Notes: generated by a model from the letters alone, not told the origin. A stretch of DNA of 58,941 nt from Aneurinibacillus terranovensis DSM 18919 (GCF_000430625.1 NZ_KE387179.1:1-58941), one strand, 5' to 3'. Shown: positions 1 through 6,778, counted from the stretch's first letter. Numbers and translations: made by a program.

Positions 1-74
1 CGATATTTCACACACCATACAATATGGTATTGGATAGAGTACACATATCCTCTACCATGTTTGACTTCTGCCAT
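1..74 (-). CDS. tnpA: IS200/IS605-family transposase TnpA, N-terminal part (cut by window edge)
   Basis: Reading leftward from the ATG at 74-72, the first 24 codons begin MAEVKHGRGYVYS and continue QYHIVWCVKYR. This matches the N-terminus of IS200-type Y1 transposases, where the HIVW-type strand starts the single-domain fold; such enzymes excise and insert single-stranded DNA. A GAGGTGG ribosome site lies 7 bases before the ATG. The catalytic HUH motif and Tyr would lie beyond the window start, so intactness cannot be judged. Hairpins upstream (186-242) could belong to the element end. Confidence 0.8.
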   Translation of the reverse strand, partial: MAEVKHGRGYVYSIQYHIVWCVKY

Positions 75-370
75 GTTATCCACCTCAATCACAGGATAAC
101 ATATGTCAAATATTTTTTAAATCATTATCGCTAAATATCAGTGTTTTTTTGTTAATAGATAAGTCAACATATGTCGAACAATTGACGTGTCAAAAGACAC
201 GCCTTGTCCGAAGCTGATTCATCTCATGACGGAAGTCACGAGTGTTCTCGGCTAATTCATAAACTCGGCGCCTATTGGGCATAAAAGGTTAAAAAAATCC
301 ACATACTCCGCCCTGCTGTGATCTGAAAGTAAACCCTCTTTAACATTTCCATTAGCTCTCCCAAATATAT
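75..370 (-). mobile_element. IS200/IS605-type end region with two hairpins and possible tnpB tail remnant
   Basis: There is no intact gene here. Two perfect or near-perfect hairpins are visible: CGTGTC-AAAA-GACACG at 186-201, and an 8-bp stem with a 4-base loop at 223-242 (one G-T pair). The second, read on the minus strand, has the form CTCGTGAC-TTCC-GTCATGAG, the kind of palindrome seen near ends of TnpB-bearing elements. Further upstream on the minus strand (about 358-255) an open stretch contains NVKEGLL, faintly like the C-terminal NI..EGL of TnpB. Family-level reading is from memory, so the tnpB assignment is weak and the hairpins are certain. Confidence 0.45.
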
Positions 371-535
371 TTATTTTGAACGGTCAACAGTAACTGAGCC
401 GTCAACAACAAGTTTCCATTCGCCTTGGTCTTCCTGAAGTGGAAGAGCTATATTGAATGTTTTTCCATCCTCTGAAATTTGATTTGCTTTCAACGTTGAA
501 TGGTACTCTACGGCTTTATAATAATGGCGTAGATA
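371..535 (-). pseudogene. C-terminal fragment of a small secreted/lipoprotein-like gene
   Basis: About 54 codons stay open on the minus strand from 535 to a TAA at 371, with no start codon or ribosome site. The peptide (YKAVEYHST at its start, GEWKLVVDGS near the end, ending VDRSK) has the alternating beta-strand look and the W-K-L-V-V-D-G ending common to DUF4878/DUF4352-like extracellular lipoproteins of Firmicutes. Nothing upstream extends the frame, so it is a broken remnant beside the insertion-sequence end. From 536 to 680 I see no supported gene; a 34-codon open stretch ending at about 683 is unidentifiable. Confidence 0.4.
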
Positions 536-680
536 TTACAAACCAATGCATTCATCTCTTCCCGATGATTTATTAACCGGATCAAATCGTCTCGTATATG
601 GATGAATGTTTTCGGCAATTTTTGGAATGTATGAAGAGCAACGAGGTCGTCGTCAAAAGTTCTGTACCAGATCAGTTTCA

Positions 681-709
681 TTGACAAATCAATGAAAATC
701 CTATAGTAT
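681..709 (+). promoter_or_regulatory. Promoter of the tRNA Val-fMet-Asp cluster
   Basis: A consensus -35 TTGACA at 681-686 is followed by a 17-base spacer and a -10 TAGTAT at 704-709. The predicted start is near 716, about 37 bases before the first tRNA. It fits a housekeeping sigma-A promoter driving the three tRNA genes. Confidence 0.7.
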
Positions 710-752
710 AAGTATTGTTCTTAATGGACAGTGCGTTTAGTTTTTAATGACT

Positions 753-828
753 GGAGGATTAGCTCAGCTGGGAGAGCATCTGCCTTACAAGCAGAGGGTC
801 GGCGGTTCGAGCCCGTCATCCTCCACCA
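753..828 (+). tRNA. tRNA-Val (anticodon TAC)
   Basis: A complete cloverleaf: acceptor stem GGAGGAT pairs with ATCCTCC, the D-arm carries AGCTCAG, the anticodon loop CTTACAA gives TAC, the T-arm carries GGTTCGAGCC, and CCA is encoded. First gene of a three-tRNA cluster. Confidence 0.97.
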
Positions 829-845
829 GATCTACACCCAATGAT

Positions 846-921
846 CGCGGGGTGGAGCAGTTGGCAGCTCGTCGGGCTCATAACCCGAAGGCCGCAGGTT
901 CAAGTCCTGCCCCCGCAACCA
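846..921 (+). tRNA. Initiator tRNA-fMet (anticodon CAT)
   Basis: The acceptor stem starts CGCGGGG and ends CCCCGCA, so base 1 (C) and base 72 (A) do not pair; that mismatch marks bacterial initiator tRNA. The anticodon loop CTCATAA is flanked by GGG/CCC pairs, another initiator hallmark. CCA is encoded. It lies 17 bases after tRNA-Val. Confidence 0.96.
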
Positions 922-1012
922 AAACCATTTGTATTGCGTCGAATAATCACCATTGTTGGAATGAAATCAGTAGTACCCGATAGGGTGCAACCAAAATATT
1001 CATTGCAATTAT

Positions 1013-1089
1013 GGAGCTGTGGTGAAGTTGGAGTTCACGCTGGACTGTCACTCCGGAGGTCGCGGGTTCGAGTCCCGTCAGCTCCGCCA
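1013..1089 (+). tRNA. tRNA-Asp (anticodon GTC)
   Basis: Acceptor stem GGAGCTG/CAGCTCC, anticodon loop CTGTCAC giving GTC, T-arm GGGTTCGAGTCCC, and encoded CCA. It is the last tRNA of the cluster. No terminator follows directly; the first good one is at 1298. Confidence 0.96.
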
Positions 1090-1149
1090 TCTATTCAAAA
1101 AACATCGCCTGCGATGTGCGATTCATTTTTTTGTTTCGAACCTTACTAT

Positions 1150-1297
1150 TTATTCGGGAGTTCCATATTAAACAGTGGACACTATGCTCACCCTTTCGCG
1201 TGAGACAGGGGAAATTGTTTTGCGAACACCCATCTGCGAGAGCGGGTTATGAAACAATCTGATGAGTCGGCATAGGCGGGGGTATACATAACACGCC
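1150..1297 (+). other. Hairpin-rich intergenic stretch, possible structured RNA of unknown class
   Basis: No gene is visible between the tRNA cluster and the terminator at 1298. The stretch can form CTCAC/GTGAG near 1190 and a 7-bp stem ATTGTTT/AAACAAT (about 1214-1257) that encloses ACCC/GGGT. It then runs directly into a strong intrinsic terminator. That layout, aptamer-like folding followed by a terminator, is what a riboswitch or small RNA would show. I do not recognise a known class (glycine, T-box, c-di-GMP, TPP, cobalamin, purine and preQ1 signatures are absent). It could also simply be trailer sequence. Confidence 0.3.
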
Positions 1298-1327
1298 AGT
1301 CCTTTTCCATAGGAAAAGGACTTTTTT
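1298..1327 (+). terminator. Strong intrinsic terminator before repeat copy 1
   Basis: An 11-bp perfect stem (AGTCCTTTTCC and its complement) with a 3-base loop is followed by a run of six T. It ends transcription from the tRNA cluster or from the hairpin-rich stretch before it. Confidence 0.85.
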
Positions 1328-1329
1328 GC

Positions 1330-1427
1330 CGTTAAAGAAAGTATATGTTGCTTTACAGTGTTAAAGCAACATATACTTTCCTCCATGGGTCACCTGAGAA
1401 AAACTTGCGGGAGTGTGCCGAACGTTG
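1330..1427 (+). repeat. 98-bp dispersed repeat with 19-bp perfect hairpin, copy 1
   Basis: This stretch is 94/98 identical, without gaps, to 53228-53325 in the gcv leader. It opens with a perfect 19-bp stem (1337-1355 with 1362-1380) around the loop CAGTGT, followed by about 47 shared bases containing GGTCACCTGAGAAAAACT. No T-run follows the hairpin, so it is not a plain terminator. In both places the repeat begins 2-3 bases after the T-run of a terminator. Here it lies about 107 bases before a broken dehydrogenase gene. Confidence 0.9.
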
Positions 1428-1533
1428 TTATTCCGCCTATTCGTACATGAGTTTCCCTCACTTGCAGGAATACTAATGGCTGTCCACGAATTGTTTATTC
1501 ATAAAGAAAAATACATACATAAGGAGGGTCCGG

Positions 1534-1777
1534 ATGTTTCTGCCATCTTTTCAATTGACAAACAAAATTGCTTTCGTCACAGGCGCAGGCCGGGGAATTG
1601 GACGGGCGCTGGCGATTGGGTTAGCCGAGGCCGGAGCGGATGTGATGATTGTATCACGCACAGCTTCCAATTTAGAGGAAGTAGCTGGTGGAATCAACAA
1701 AACGGGAAGAAAAGCGTGAATGTTTCCGGGTAACATCGGCCAGGTTGACGAAATTTACGGATCTAGTTGGAAAAACA
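1534..1777 (+). pseudogene. Broken short-chain dehydrogenase/reductase (SDR) gene, N-terminal part only
   Basis: From the ATG at 1534 (AAGGAGG 8 bases upstream) a Rossmann-fold start is clear: VTGAGRGIGRALAIGLAEAG, the TGxxxGIG cofactor motif of SDR enzymes, then VMIVSRTASNLEEVAGGI. The frame stops at a TGA at 1717. Reading across frames, the continuation VNVSGNIGQVDEIY and then DLVGKT can be recovered, which implies a one-base loss near 1717, an extra G near 1730 and an extra G near 1760. The gene then ends in a terminator belonging to the opposite strand, so the catalytic Tyr-x-x-x-Lys half (about 190 residues) is missing. It is a decayed fragment beside repeat copy 1. Confidence 0.85.
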
Positions 1778-1805
1778 AAAACTCTCATCCCCCGATGAGA
1801 GTTTT
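1778..1805 (-). terminator. Intrinsic terminator of the YqzM-like gene
   Basis: A perfect 12-bp stem AAAACTCTCATC with loop CCCC. Read on the minus strand it is followed by TTTTTGTTTTT. It sits 7 bases after the stop codon at 1813. Confidence 0.85.
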
Positions 1806-1812
1806 GTACCTC

Positions 1813-1938
1813 TTACTTAAAGTACTGAATGATCGTAAACACGATAAAAATTAACATTAAAATTCCGAAAGAATAGTTAAAGCCGCGTGATGAATCCACG
1901 ACATCATGCTGGTTCTTATCTAATTCAGGATTTGTCAC
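1813..1938 (-). CDS. YqzM-like small membrane protein
   Basis: A 41-residue peptide, starting at a GTG (1938) because GGAGGTGAGG lies at the right distance before it; longer readings begin inside that site. It has a charged N-terminal half (NPELDKNQHDVVDSSRG) followed by FNYSFGILMLIFIVFTIIQY, one hydrophobic helix, and a basic end. Length, the D-x-x-DSxxGF pattern and the single C-terminal helix resemble B. subtilis YqzM, a small membrane protein of unknown role. Monocistronic, with its own terminator. Confidence 0.7.
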   Translation of the reverse strand: MTNPELDKNQHDVVDSSRGFNYSFGILMLIFIVFTIIQYFK

Positions 1939-2032
1939 AGTCCTCACCTCCGTCCCCCATCTTATTATAGTATAGCTTTTCGCCCATGAATAGAAGGGTA
2001 CAGTAGAAGCCATGCGCGAATTTAATAAAAAT

Positions 2033-2587
2033 TTACTGAATTATTTGCTTGACTGCATCCTCCATTTCAGCAGGGGGAAGTAATCCAGAGGTGATTTTGA
2101 CAATTTCTCTAGTTTTGCTGATGAAAATATTGGTTGGATAGTACTGCAGCTGGTACAGGTTGCCCACATCTCCTTTCTTATCAAGCAGAACCGGAAATGT
2201 GAAACCAAACTTCCGGGCAAACTGTCGCGCATTTGTCTCTTTATCTTCAATCGTTGAGTTAACGGATACGATTTCAAACTTTCCGTTATATTTTTTGTAC
2301 AGTTCTTCAAGGCGAGGCGACTCCATGCGGCACGGTCTGCACCATGATGCCCAGAAATTAAGCAGAATTGGCTTATGGATGTCAGACAGTTTGTATGTCT
2401 TTCCATCCATGCCTGGAAGTGAAAAATCAGGGGCAAGATATCCAACGGCCATTTTTTCTTCTTTTTTAGCTGCTCCGGCTGTGGACGCCTTAGCAGACTG
2501 GACGGTTGGAGTGCCATCCGTGTTATGGTAAATGGTATAGGCGACAAGTCCGACGGCAAGCAGCAGGATGACAATTCCTTTCTTCAT
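2033..2587 (-). CDS. ResA/TlpA-like membrane-anchored thiol-disulfide oxidoreductase
   Basis: 184 residues. A lysine-led hydrophobic segment (about 4-20) anchors the protein to the outer face of the membrane. A thioredoxin fold follows, with the opening APDFSL (52-57), LLNFWASWCRPCRMESP carrying the redox pair C83-x-x-C86, and a cis-proline before TNIFI (P151). Family members (ResA, StoA, TlpA) reduce or oxidise protein disulfides outside the membrane, for example apocytochrome c heme sites or spore cortex enzymes. No res, ccd or stoA neighbours are visible, so the exact partner cannot be named. Ribosome site GGAGGCC upstream. Confidence 0.88.
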   Translation of the reverse strand: MKKGIVILLLAVGLVAYTIYHNTDGTPTVQSAKASTAGAAKKEEKMAVGYLAPDFSLPGMDGKTYKLSDIHKPILLNFWASWCRPCRMESPRLEELYKKYNGKFEIVSVNSTIEDKETNARQFARKFGFTFPVLLDKKGDVGNLYQLQYYPTNIFISKTREIVKITSGLLPPAEMEDAVKQIIQ

Positions 2588-2680
2588 ATAAACAGGCCTC
2601 CTCTACTATGTGAAACGGTATGTATTTACTACAAGTATATATAATTTACAGTCATCCAAAAAATAAAAATAAGTAAAAAA

Positions 2681-3442
2681 TTATGGACGTGGACGCTTTC
2701 TTTTTTTTATCCCGGCATTTAGCAGGCGGTGAACTAAGCGGGGATGTGGGGTAATGACACCATCTACCCCCAGATCAATCATACGTTTAATTTCTGTAAG
2801 AGAGTCAACCTGGTATGGTACAATTTTTAGCCCTTTTTCACGGGACGTAGTGACAAACGCCTCATTAACTTCATGAACCGGCGGATGGATATAGGCGCAT
2901 CTATATTCCAATGCGTATTCCCACGGGTCACTCAGCAAGCCTAAGTATAAAAAAGCCCGCTGGATGTGGTCTGCCTGATTTTGCAGAATGCGAAGACTTA
3001 GCGGATTGAAGGTGGAGATGACGACCCTATCCGACATATTGTGTTCCTTTATTAATTCAATGACACGCTGTTCAAGCCCGTTTTTCATAGCTAACAGATT
3101 TTTCAATTCAATGTTTATCATAATTTTTTGTTTAGCGGCTAGGCGCAGTACTTCATGTAAGGTAGGTATTTTCGCTCCCTTGAAGCGAGCATGCTTCCAT
3201 ACTCCGGCATCGAATTGTTGGATCTCTTTAAGCGTATAATTGCTGATTTGTCCTGTTCTCCGGATGATTCGTTTGAGAGACAAATCATGAAAAACAACTA
3301 CTTGGTTATCTTTTGTTAATTGAACGTCAAGCTCGATGCCGTTGGCTCCTTCTTTAATTGCCCTTGAGAAAGCAAGTAGCGTATTCTCAGGATATTTGAT
3401 GGAAGATCCCCGGTGAGCATATGTGATAAAAACATCCTTCAT
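2681..3442 (-). CDS. Glycerophosphodiester phosphodiesterase
   Basis: 253 residues with the complete GDPD signature: YAHRGSS (H10, R11), PENT (E19), GIELDVQ (E37, D39), VVFHD (H52), MINIELKN around 135, and a C-terminal GVDGVITPHPR. The enzyme hydrolyses glycerophosphodiesters, from phospholipid or teichoic-acid turnover, to glycerol-3-phosphate and an alcohol. There is no signal peptide, so a cytoplasmic UgpQ-like form is more likely than a secreted GlpQ. The start is supported by a GGAGTTATCC-type site weaker than usual. A lone minus-strand gene, convergent with nothing nearby. Confidence 0.92.
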   Translation of the reverse strand: MKDVFITYAHRGSSIKYPENTLLAFSRAIKEGANGIELDVQLTKDNQVVVFHDLSLKRIIRRTGQISNYTLKEIQQFDAGVWKHARFKGAKIPTLHEVLRLAAKQKIMINIELKNLLAMKNGLEQRVIELIKEHNMSDRVVISTFNPLSLRILQNQADHIQRAFLYLGLLSDPWEYALEYRCAYIHPPVHEVNEAFVTTSREKGLKIVPYQVDSLTEIKRMIDLGVDGVITPHPRLVHRLLNAGIKKRKRPRP

Positions 3443-3516
3443 GGAGTTATCCTCACTTTTTTAATATTACTTGTTGTATAAAAATATGCGGGCTCAACCA
3501 TACTAATGAATGTAGT

Positions 3517-3591
3517 TGGGCAGTAGCCAAGAGGTAAGGCGCTGGACTTTGACTCCATTATGCGTAGGTTCGATCCCTTCCTGCCCAGCCA
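3517..3591 (+). tRNA. tRNA-Gln (anticodon TTG)
   Basis: Acceptor stem TGGGCAG/CTGCCCA, D-arm TAGCCAAGAGGTAAGGC, anticodon loop CTTTGAC giving TTG, T-loop GGTTCGATCC, and encoded CCA. A solitary tRNA gene followed by its own terminator. Confidence 0.97.
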
Positions 3592-3635
3592 CCTCTTTTT
3601 CTTTTCGCAGGTGCTTGTTTATCAATATATCCATA

Positions 3636-3669
3636 AAAAATCCAGGCTCTTGGCCTGGATTTCGTTTTT
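3636..3669 (+). terminator. Intrinsic terminator after tRNA-Gln
   Basis: The stem AAATCCAGGC/GCCTGGATTT around a short loop is followed by CGTTTTTA. Confidence 0.8.
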
Positions 3670-3800
3670 AGGGTATAAAAAGATATAGCTTTCTTTAGGA
3701 TTTTATTTCTGCATTCACTGGACTGGAAACAGCATATTTAAAATGTACGCGGCCCGGAATTATCTTTATACTAGATCTAGAGAGAAACGGGGGTATAGTG

Positions 3801-4532
3801 ATGGATGCAAACTGGTATGAAAAATCGTTTCAGGAAGATTATACAACCCTTTACCAGCATAGAGATGAACTTTCCGCTCAGCGGGAAATTTCCAGCCTTC
3901 TGCAGCATTTGCCTCTGCCGCGAAGCGGAAAAGTTCTAGACCTGTGCTGTGGGGACGGTCGGCATTCCCGTGCGCTGGCCAGTCACGGATACGATGTGAC
4001 TGGAGTAGACTTATCCTCTTATTTGCTGGAACGGGCAAAACAGAAAAGCAAGGAATATCACATATCATTTTATCAATATGACATGCGGGAAATCCCGTTT
4101 GTTAATGAGTTTGATATTCTTTTTAATCTATTCACCAGCTTTGGTTATTTTATAGAAGATGAAGAACATCAGAAAGTGGCGCAGCGCATGGCGCGGGCGT
4201 TAAAACCAAGCGGATACCTTGTCATGGATTTTTTAAATCCGATTTTTGTGAAAGAAAATCTCATTCCTTATTCGGAAAGAGAGGTTGAAGGAATGAAAAT
4301 TGAAGAAAGGAGAAAAATCGAAAACGAATTTGTAATTAAAGAGATTCGCATAATCGAAAATGGTGAGGAACGCAAACAATGGGAGCGGGTTCGTCTCTAT
4401 TCAGAAGACCAAATGAGGCAAATCCTCAACAGTGCGGGGTTTATCATCCACAATGTGTATGGAGATTACGATTTTACACCGTATTCTTCGGAAAGCAAGC
4501 GAATGATTCTGTATGGACAACGCCAGAAATAA
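3801..4532 (+). CDS. Class I SAM-dependent methyltransferase, unknown substrate
   Basis: 243 residues, or one more if the adjacent GTG at 3798 is used. SAM motif I is clear, VLDLCCGDGRHSRALA (about 45-60), followed by the acidic VTGVDLS that binds the ribose, motif II around YDMREIPF and NLFTSFGYF, and LKPSGYLVMDF. The Leu-Asp-Leu-x-Cys-Gly-x-Gly form with Cys is frequent in Bacillales YdaC/YodH-like small-molecule methyltransferases. The substrate cannot be told. Transcribed alone, between the tRNA-Gln terminator and the terminator at 4556. Confidence 0.85.
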   Translation: MDANWYEKSFQEDYTTLYQHRDELSAQREISSLLQHLPLPRSGKVLDLCCGDGRHSRALASHGYDVTGVDLSSYLLERAKQKSKEYHISFYQYDMREIPFVNEFDILFNLFTSFGYFIEDEEHQKVAQRMARALKPSGYLVMDFLNPIFVKENLIPYSEREVEGMKIEERRKIENEFVIKEIRIIENGEERKQWERVRLYSEDQMRQILNSAGFIIHNVYGDYDFTPYSSESKRMILYGQRQK

Positions 4533-4555
4533 CTCAAATTGTGTGTATGCTTTCG

Positions 4556-4592
4556 GACTTTGTTTCTTGCAAGGAGAAACAAAGTCTTTTTT
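4556..4592 (+). terminator. Intrinsic terminator after the methyltransferase gene
   Basis: The perfect 12-bp stem GACTTTGTTTCT / AGAAACAAAGTC with a 7-base loop is followed by TTTTTTA. Confidence 0.9.
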
Positions 4593-4608
4593 ATTTCTAA
4601 AACTATGA

Positions 4609-4630
4609 TATAATGTTAGAAAATTTAACA
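4609..4630 (+). promoter_or_regulatory. -10 element and GlnR/TnrA box in front of the coiled-coil/ammonium transporter operon
   Basis: TATAAT at 4609-4614 is a consensus -10, though the -35 is poor and lies in the preceding terminator. TGTTA-N7-TAACA at 4614-4630 exactly fits the GlnR/TnrA consensus TGTNAN7TNACA. It overlaps the predicted start site (near 4621), a position expected for repression rather than activation. Confidence 0.65.
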
Positions 4631-4651
4631 TATCAGGTAAGGTGATTTAAC

Positions 4652-5065
4652 ATGAGGGTGGAGGTTGAAGCAACGGACCGCGTTCTTTTCGAAGAAGGGG
4701 AGGAAGAGAAAATACTTACTTGCCTGACCAAAATGCAGAATACAAGAAAAGAAATGGTCAGAAGCTTACGGGAGAGAATCGAGCATTATGAAAAAAAACG
4801 CGCAAAGGAGCAGGCGGCATACCAAAAAATGTCCGCGCTGCGGAGATGGATTGCCGGTAAAACACCGGATCATCATCTGGCCGTTGAAAATCTAGTATAT
4901 ATAAAGCAGCCTATGCAGGAAATTGAACGGATCAATGCTGAATTGCAGCGCCTGCAGCGCCTGGCGGAAGCCGCCGCCAAGCGTTTCGATGAAATATCCA
5001 TCCCCTTGGTATTTATTGACGAATTTCTCGAATTCTATATGGAAGGAACACAACTTTATGAATAA
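4652..5065 (+). CDS. Coiled-coil protein of unknown function, translationally coupled to an ammonium transporter
   Basis: 137 residues, starting at an ATG with AGGTGATTTAAC before it. I do not recognise a family. Residues 20-60 and 88-115 are charged heptad-like helices (KEMVRSLRERIEHYEKKRA; EIERINAELQRLQRLAEAAA) linked by a short basic region with LRRWIAGKTPDHHLA. There is no membrane segment or signal, so it is predicted cytoplasmic. It is the first gene behind the GlnR/TnrA box, and its last 8 bases overlap the start of the ammonium transporter gene. It stands where a PII (glnK) gene often does but is not PII: the T-loop and the ferredoxin-like pattern are absent. A role with the transporter is inferred from position only. 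Confidence 0.7.
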   Translation: MRVEVEATDRVLFEEGEEEKILTCLTKMQNTRKEMVRSLRERIEHYEKKRAKEQAAYQKMSALRRWIAGKTPDHHLAVENLVYIKQPMQEIERINAELQRLQRLAEAAAKRFDEISIPLVFIDEFLEFYMEGTQLYE

Positions 5066-6287
5066 GATCGCTACATTAAGCGCGGGCATGGATACCGTAT
5101 GGGTCGTCTTGACGGCTGCCATGATTTTGTTGATGGAAGGCGGCTTTGCTCTGCTTGAAGCGGGATTTGTCCGGCGAAAAAATGCTGTGAGTATTATTAT
5201 GAAGGTTTTCGTTGACATTACGTTTGGTACGCTCTGCTATTATATAATCGGTTTTGCCCTTATGTATGGGAAAGATGCTTTTTCATTTATCGGAACGAGC
5301 GGGTTTATGTTAAAAGGCGATTTAAGCCATCTGGCTTATCCATTCAGCTACGATACTTTTTTTGTGTTTCAGGCTGCTTTTGTTATCGCAGTAATTTCGA
5401 TTGTTTCCGGGGCGGTAGCGGAGCGTTTTCAATTTCGTGCGTATATTCTATATGCGATTTTTATGACTGCGTTTCTGTATCCATTATCCGGCCACTGGGT
5501 CTGGGGCGGGGGGTGGCTTGGCAAAATGGGAATGCTGGATTTTGCAGGTTCAGCTACGATCCATGCGCTCGGTGGTTTCGGTGCGTTAGCTGCTGCGATT
5601 CTGGTAGGTCCGCGTCATGACAAGTACCGGGAAAATGGCGGGATTATTATTCCAAGCAATATTCCCCTCGCGTCCGTTGGAGCGTTCCTGCTCTGGTTTG
5701 GCTGGTTCGGGTTTAACGCCGGTTCCACGTTAAGTGCATCCGATACGCGAATTGGCCATATCGCATTAACGACAATGCTTGCGGCTTCTTCAGGGGGAGC
5801 GGTAACCCTGCTGTATACGTTGTTTCGTTATAAAAAAGCCGATGCACCGTCCGTCATCAACGGATCTCTTGCCGGTCTGGTTGGTATTACTGCGGGCTGT
5901 GCGTTCGTGAGTGATAACGCGGCTATCATTATCGGTATTGTCTGTGGGATGGCGATGATGGGGGCAACGTCACTTCTTGATGTTTTTAAAGTGGATGATC
6001 CGGTTGGGGCTTTTCCTGTTCATGGGGTTTCAGGGATGATCGGTACGCTCGCCGTTGGTTTATTTGCCAGCAACGGAGGGTTATTTTCCGGCGGGGGCTG
6101 GCATTTACTTGCCGTGCAGATGCTCGGACTTGTGACCCTTTGTACATGGGGATTTGTCGGAACCTGGGTATTTTTAAAGGTGACATCGTTTTTTATGCCG
6201 CTGCGCGTGTCAACGATGGAAGAAAAAGTAGGGTTGGATATCGCTGCCCACGGCATCATGGCCGTCAGCGATGCGGACACCATCTAA
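5058..6287 (+). CDS. amt: Ammonium transporter (Amt/Rh family), copy 1
   Basis: 409 residues and about 11 membrane segments. Amt hallmarks are all present: FALLEAGFVRRKN, the DFAGSATIHALGG block with pore His 169, DPVGAFPVHG with pore His 322, and GHWVWGGGWLGKMG. The family conducts ammonium/ammonia inward under nitrogen limitation. The start at 5058 is chosen because it follows GGAAGGAAC and overlaps the upstream gene, and because a longer reading would add a non-homologous tail. It is co-transcribed with the coiled-coil protein and ends at a terminator at 6329. A second, diverged copy lies at 43853-45172. Confidence 0.95.
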   Translation: MNKIATLSAGMDTVWVVLTAAMILLMEGGFALLEAGFVRRKNAVSIIMKVFVDITFGTLCYYIIGFALMYGKDAFSFIGTSGFMLKGDLSHLAYPFSYDTFFVFQAAFVIAVISIVSGAVAERFQFRAYILYAIFMTAFLYPLSGHWVWGGGWLGKMGMLDFAGSATIHALGGFGALAAAILVGPRHDKYRENGGIIIPSNIPLASVGAFLLWFGWFGFNAGSTLSASDTRIGHIALTTMLAASSGGAVTLLYTLFRYKKADAPSVINGSLAGLVGITAGCAFVSDNAAIIIGIVCGMAMMGATSLLDVFKVDDPVGAFPVHGVSGMIGTLAVGLFASNGGLFSGGGWHLLAVQMLGLVTLCTWGFVGTWVFLKVTSFFMPLRVSTMEEKVGLDIAAHGIMAVSDADTI

Positions 6288-6328
6288 TGCAACACATGCA
6301 TCATTTTTAAAACGTTTCTCTGCAGCAA

Positions 6329-6361
6329 AAAAACGGGCACAAAGGCGTGCTCGTTTTTTTA
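6329..6361 (+). terminator. Intrinsic terminator after amt copy 1
   Basis: The stem AACGGGCAC/GTGCTCGTT (one G-T pair) is followed by T7. Confidence 0.8.
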
Positions 6362-6463
6362 TCACCTTTCAAACGTGCTAAAGTTTCTTTCTTTATGATT
6401 TTTGTCACAGAAGATTATTGAAATTAGTGGTACGTTGTTTAAAAATAGTAGGTAGGTAGGAAT

Positions 6464-6752
6464 ATGGGCTGGTTTACAAAAAATATGCCAAGCGAAACAC
6501 GTGAAAATAAATGTGATTCCACCGGAGAAACCGCTAGTGAAACGAATGAACTTTCAAATAAAAGGAATGAATCACCGCTCAGTGGGCTGCAGAATTACAC
6601 GAACACATGCAGGTAATTATTGCGAAGCATGAGATTGTTAACAAGCAGCATGGTGAGCTGGCCACGTGCATAATGCCAGCATTGTTGATCAAAAATTAGA
6701 GGAGAGTATCCGTAATATTTCTGATTATATACAGGTTGCCTCAAAAATTTGA
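6464..6752 (+). pseudogene. Decayed coding remnant, family uncertain (coiled-coil, possibly chemoreceptor-like)
   Basis: An ATG at 6464 after GGTAGGTAGG opens 49 codons (MGWFTKNMPSE...) and stops at 6613. In shifted frames a plausible continuation is readable: AELHEHMQVIIAKHEIVNKQHGELA, then HNASIVDQKLEESIRNISDYIQVASK to 6752. The HEIVNKQHGELA and EESIRNISD stretches have helical coiled-coil character like the segment preceding signalling domains of soluble chemoreceptors, but that is a weak resemblance. At least two frame changes separate the parts, so no full protein is made. The whole 6362-6763 interval contains nothing else I can support. Confidence 0.45.
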
Positions 6753-6778
6753 TACAATAGGGGTTGGAGGTGATGGGG

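Noticed and set aside
1200-1297. CTGATGAG resembling a hammerhead ribozyme core near 1258
   Set aside because: The required stem II and the following CGAAA segment are missing, so it does not form a hammerhead.
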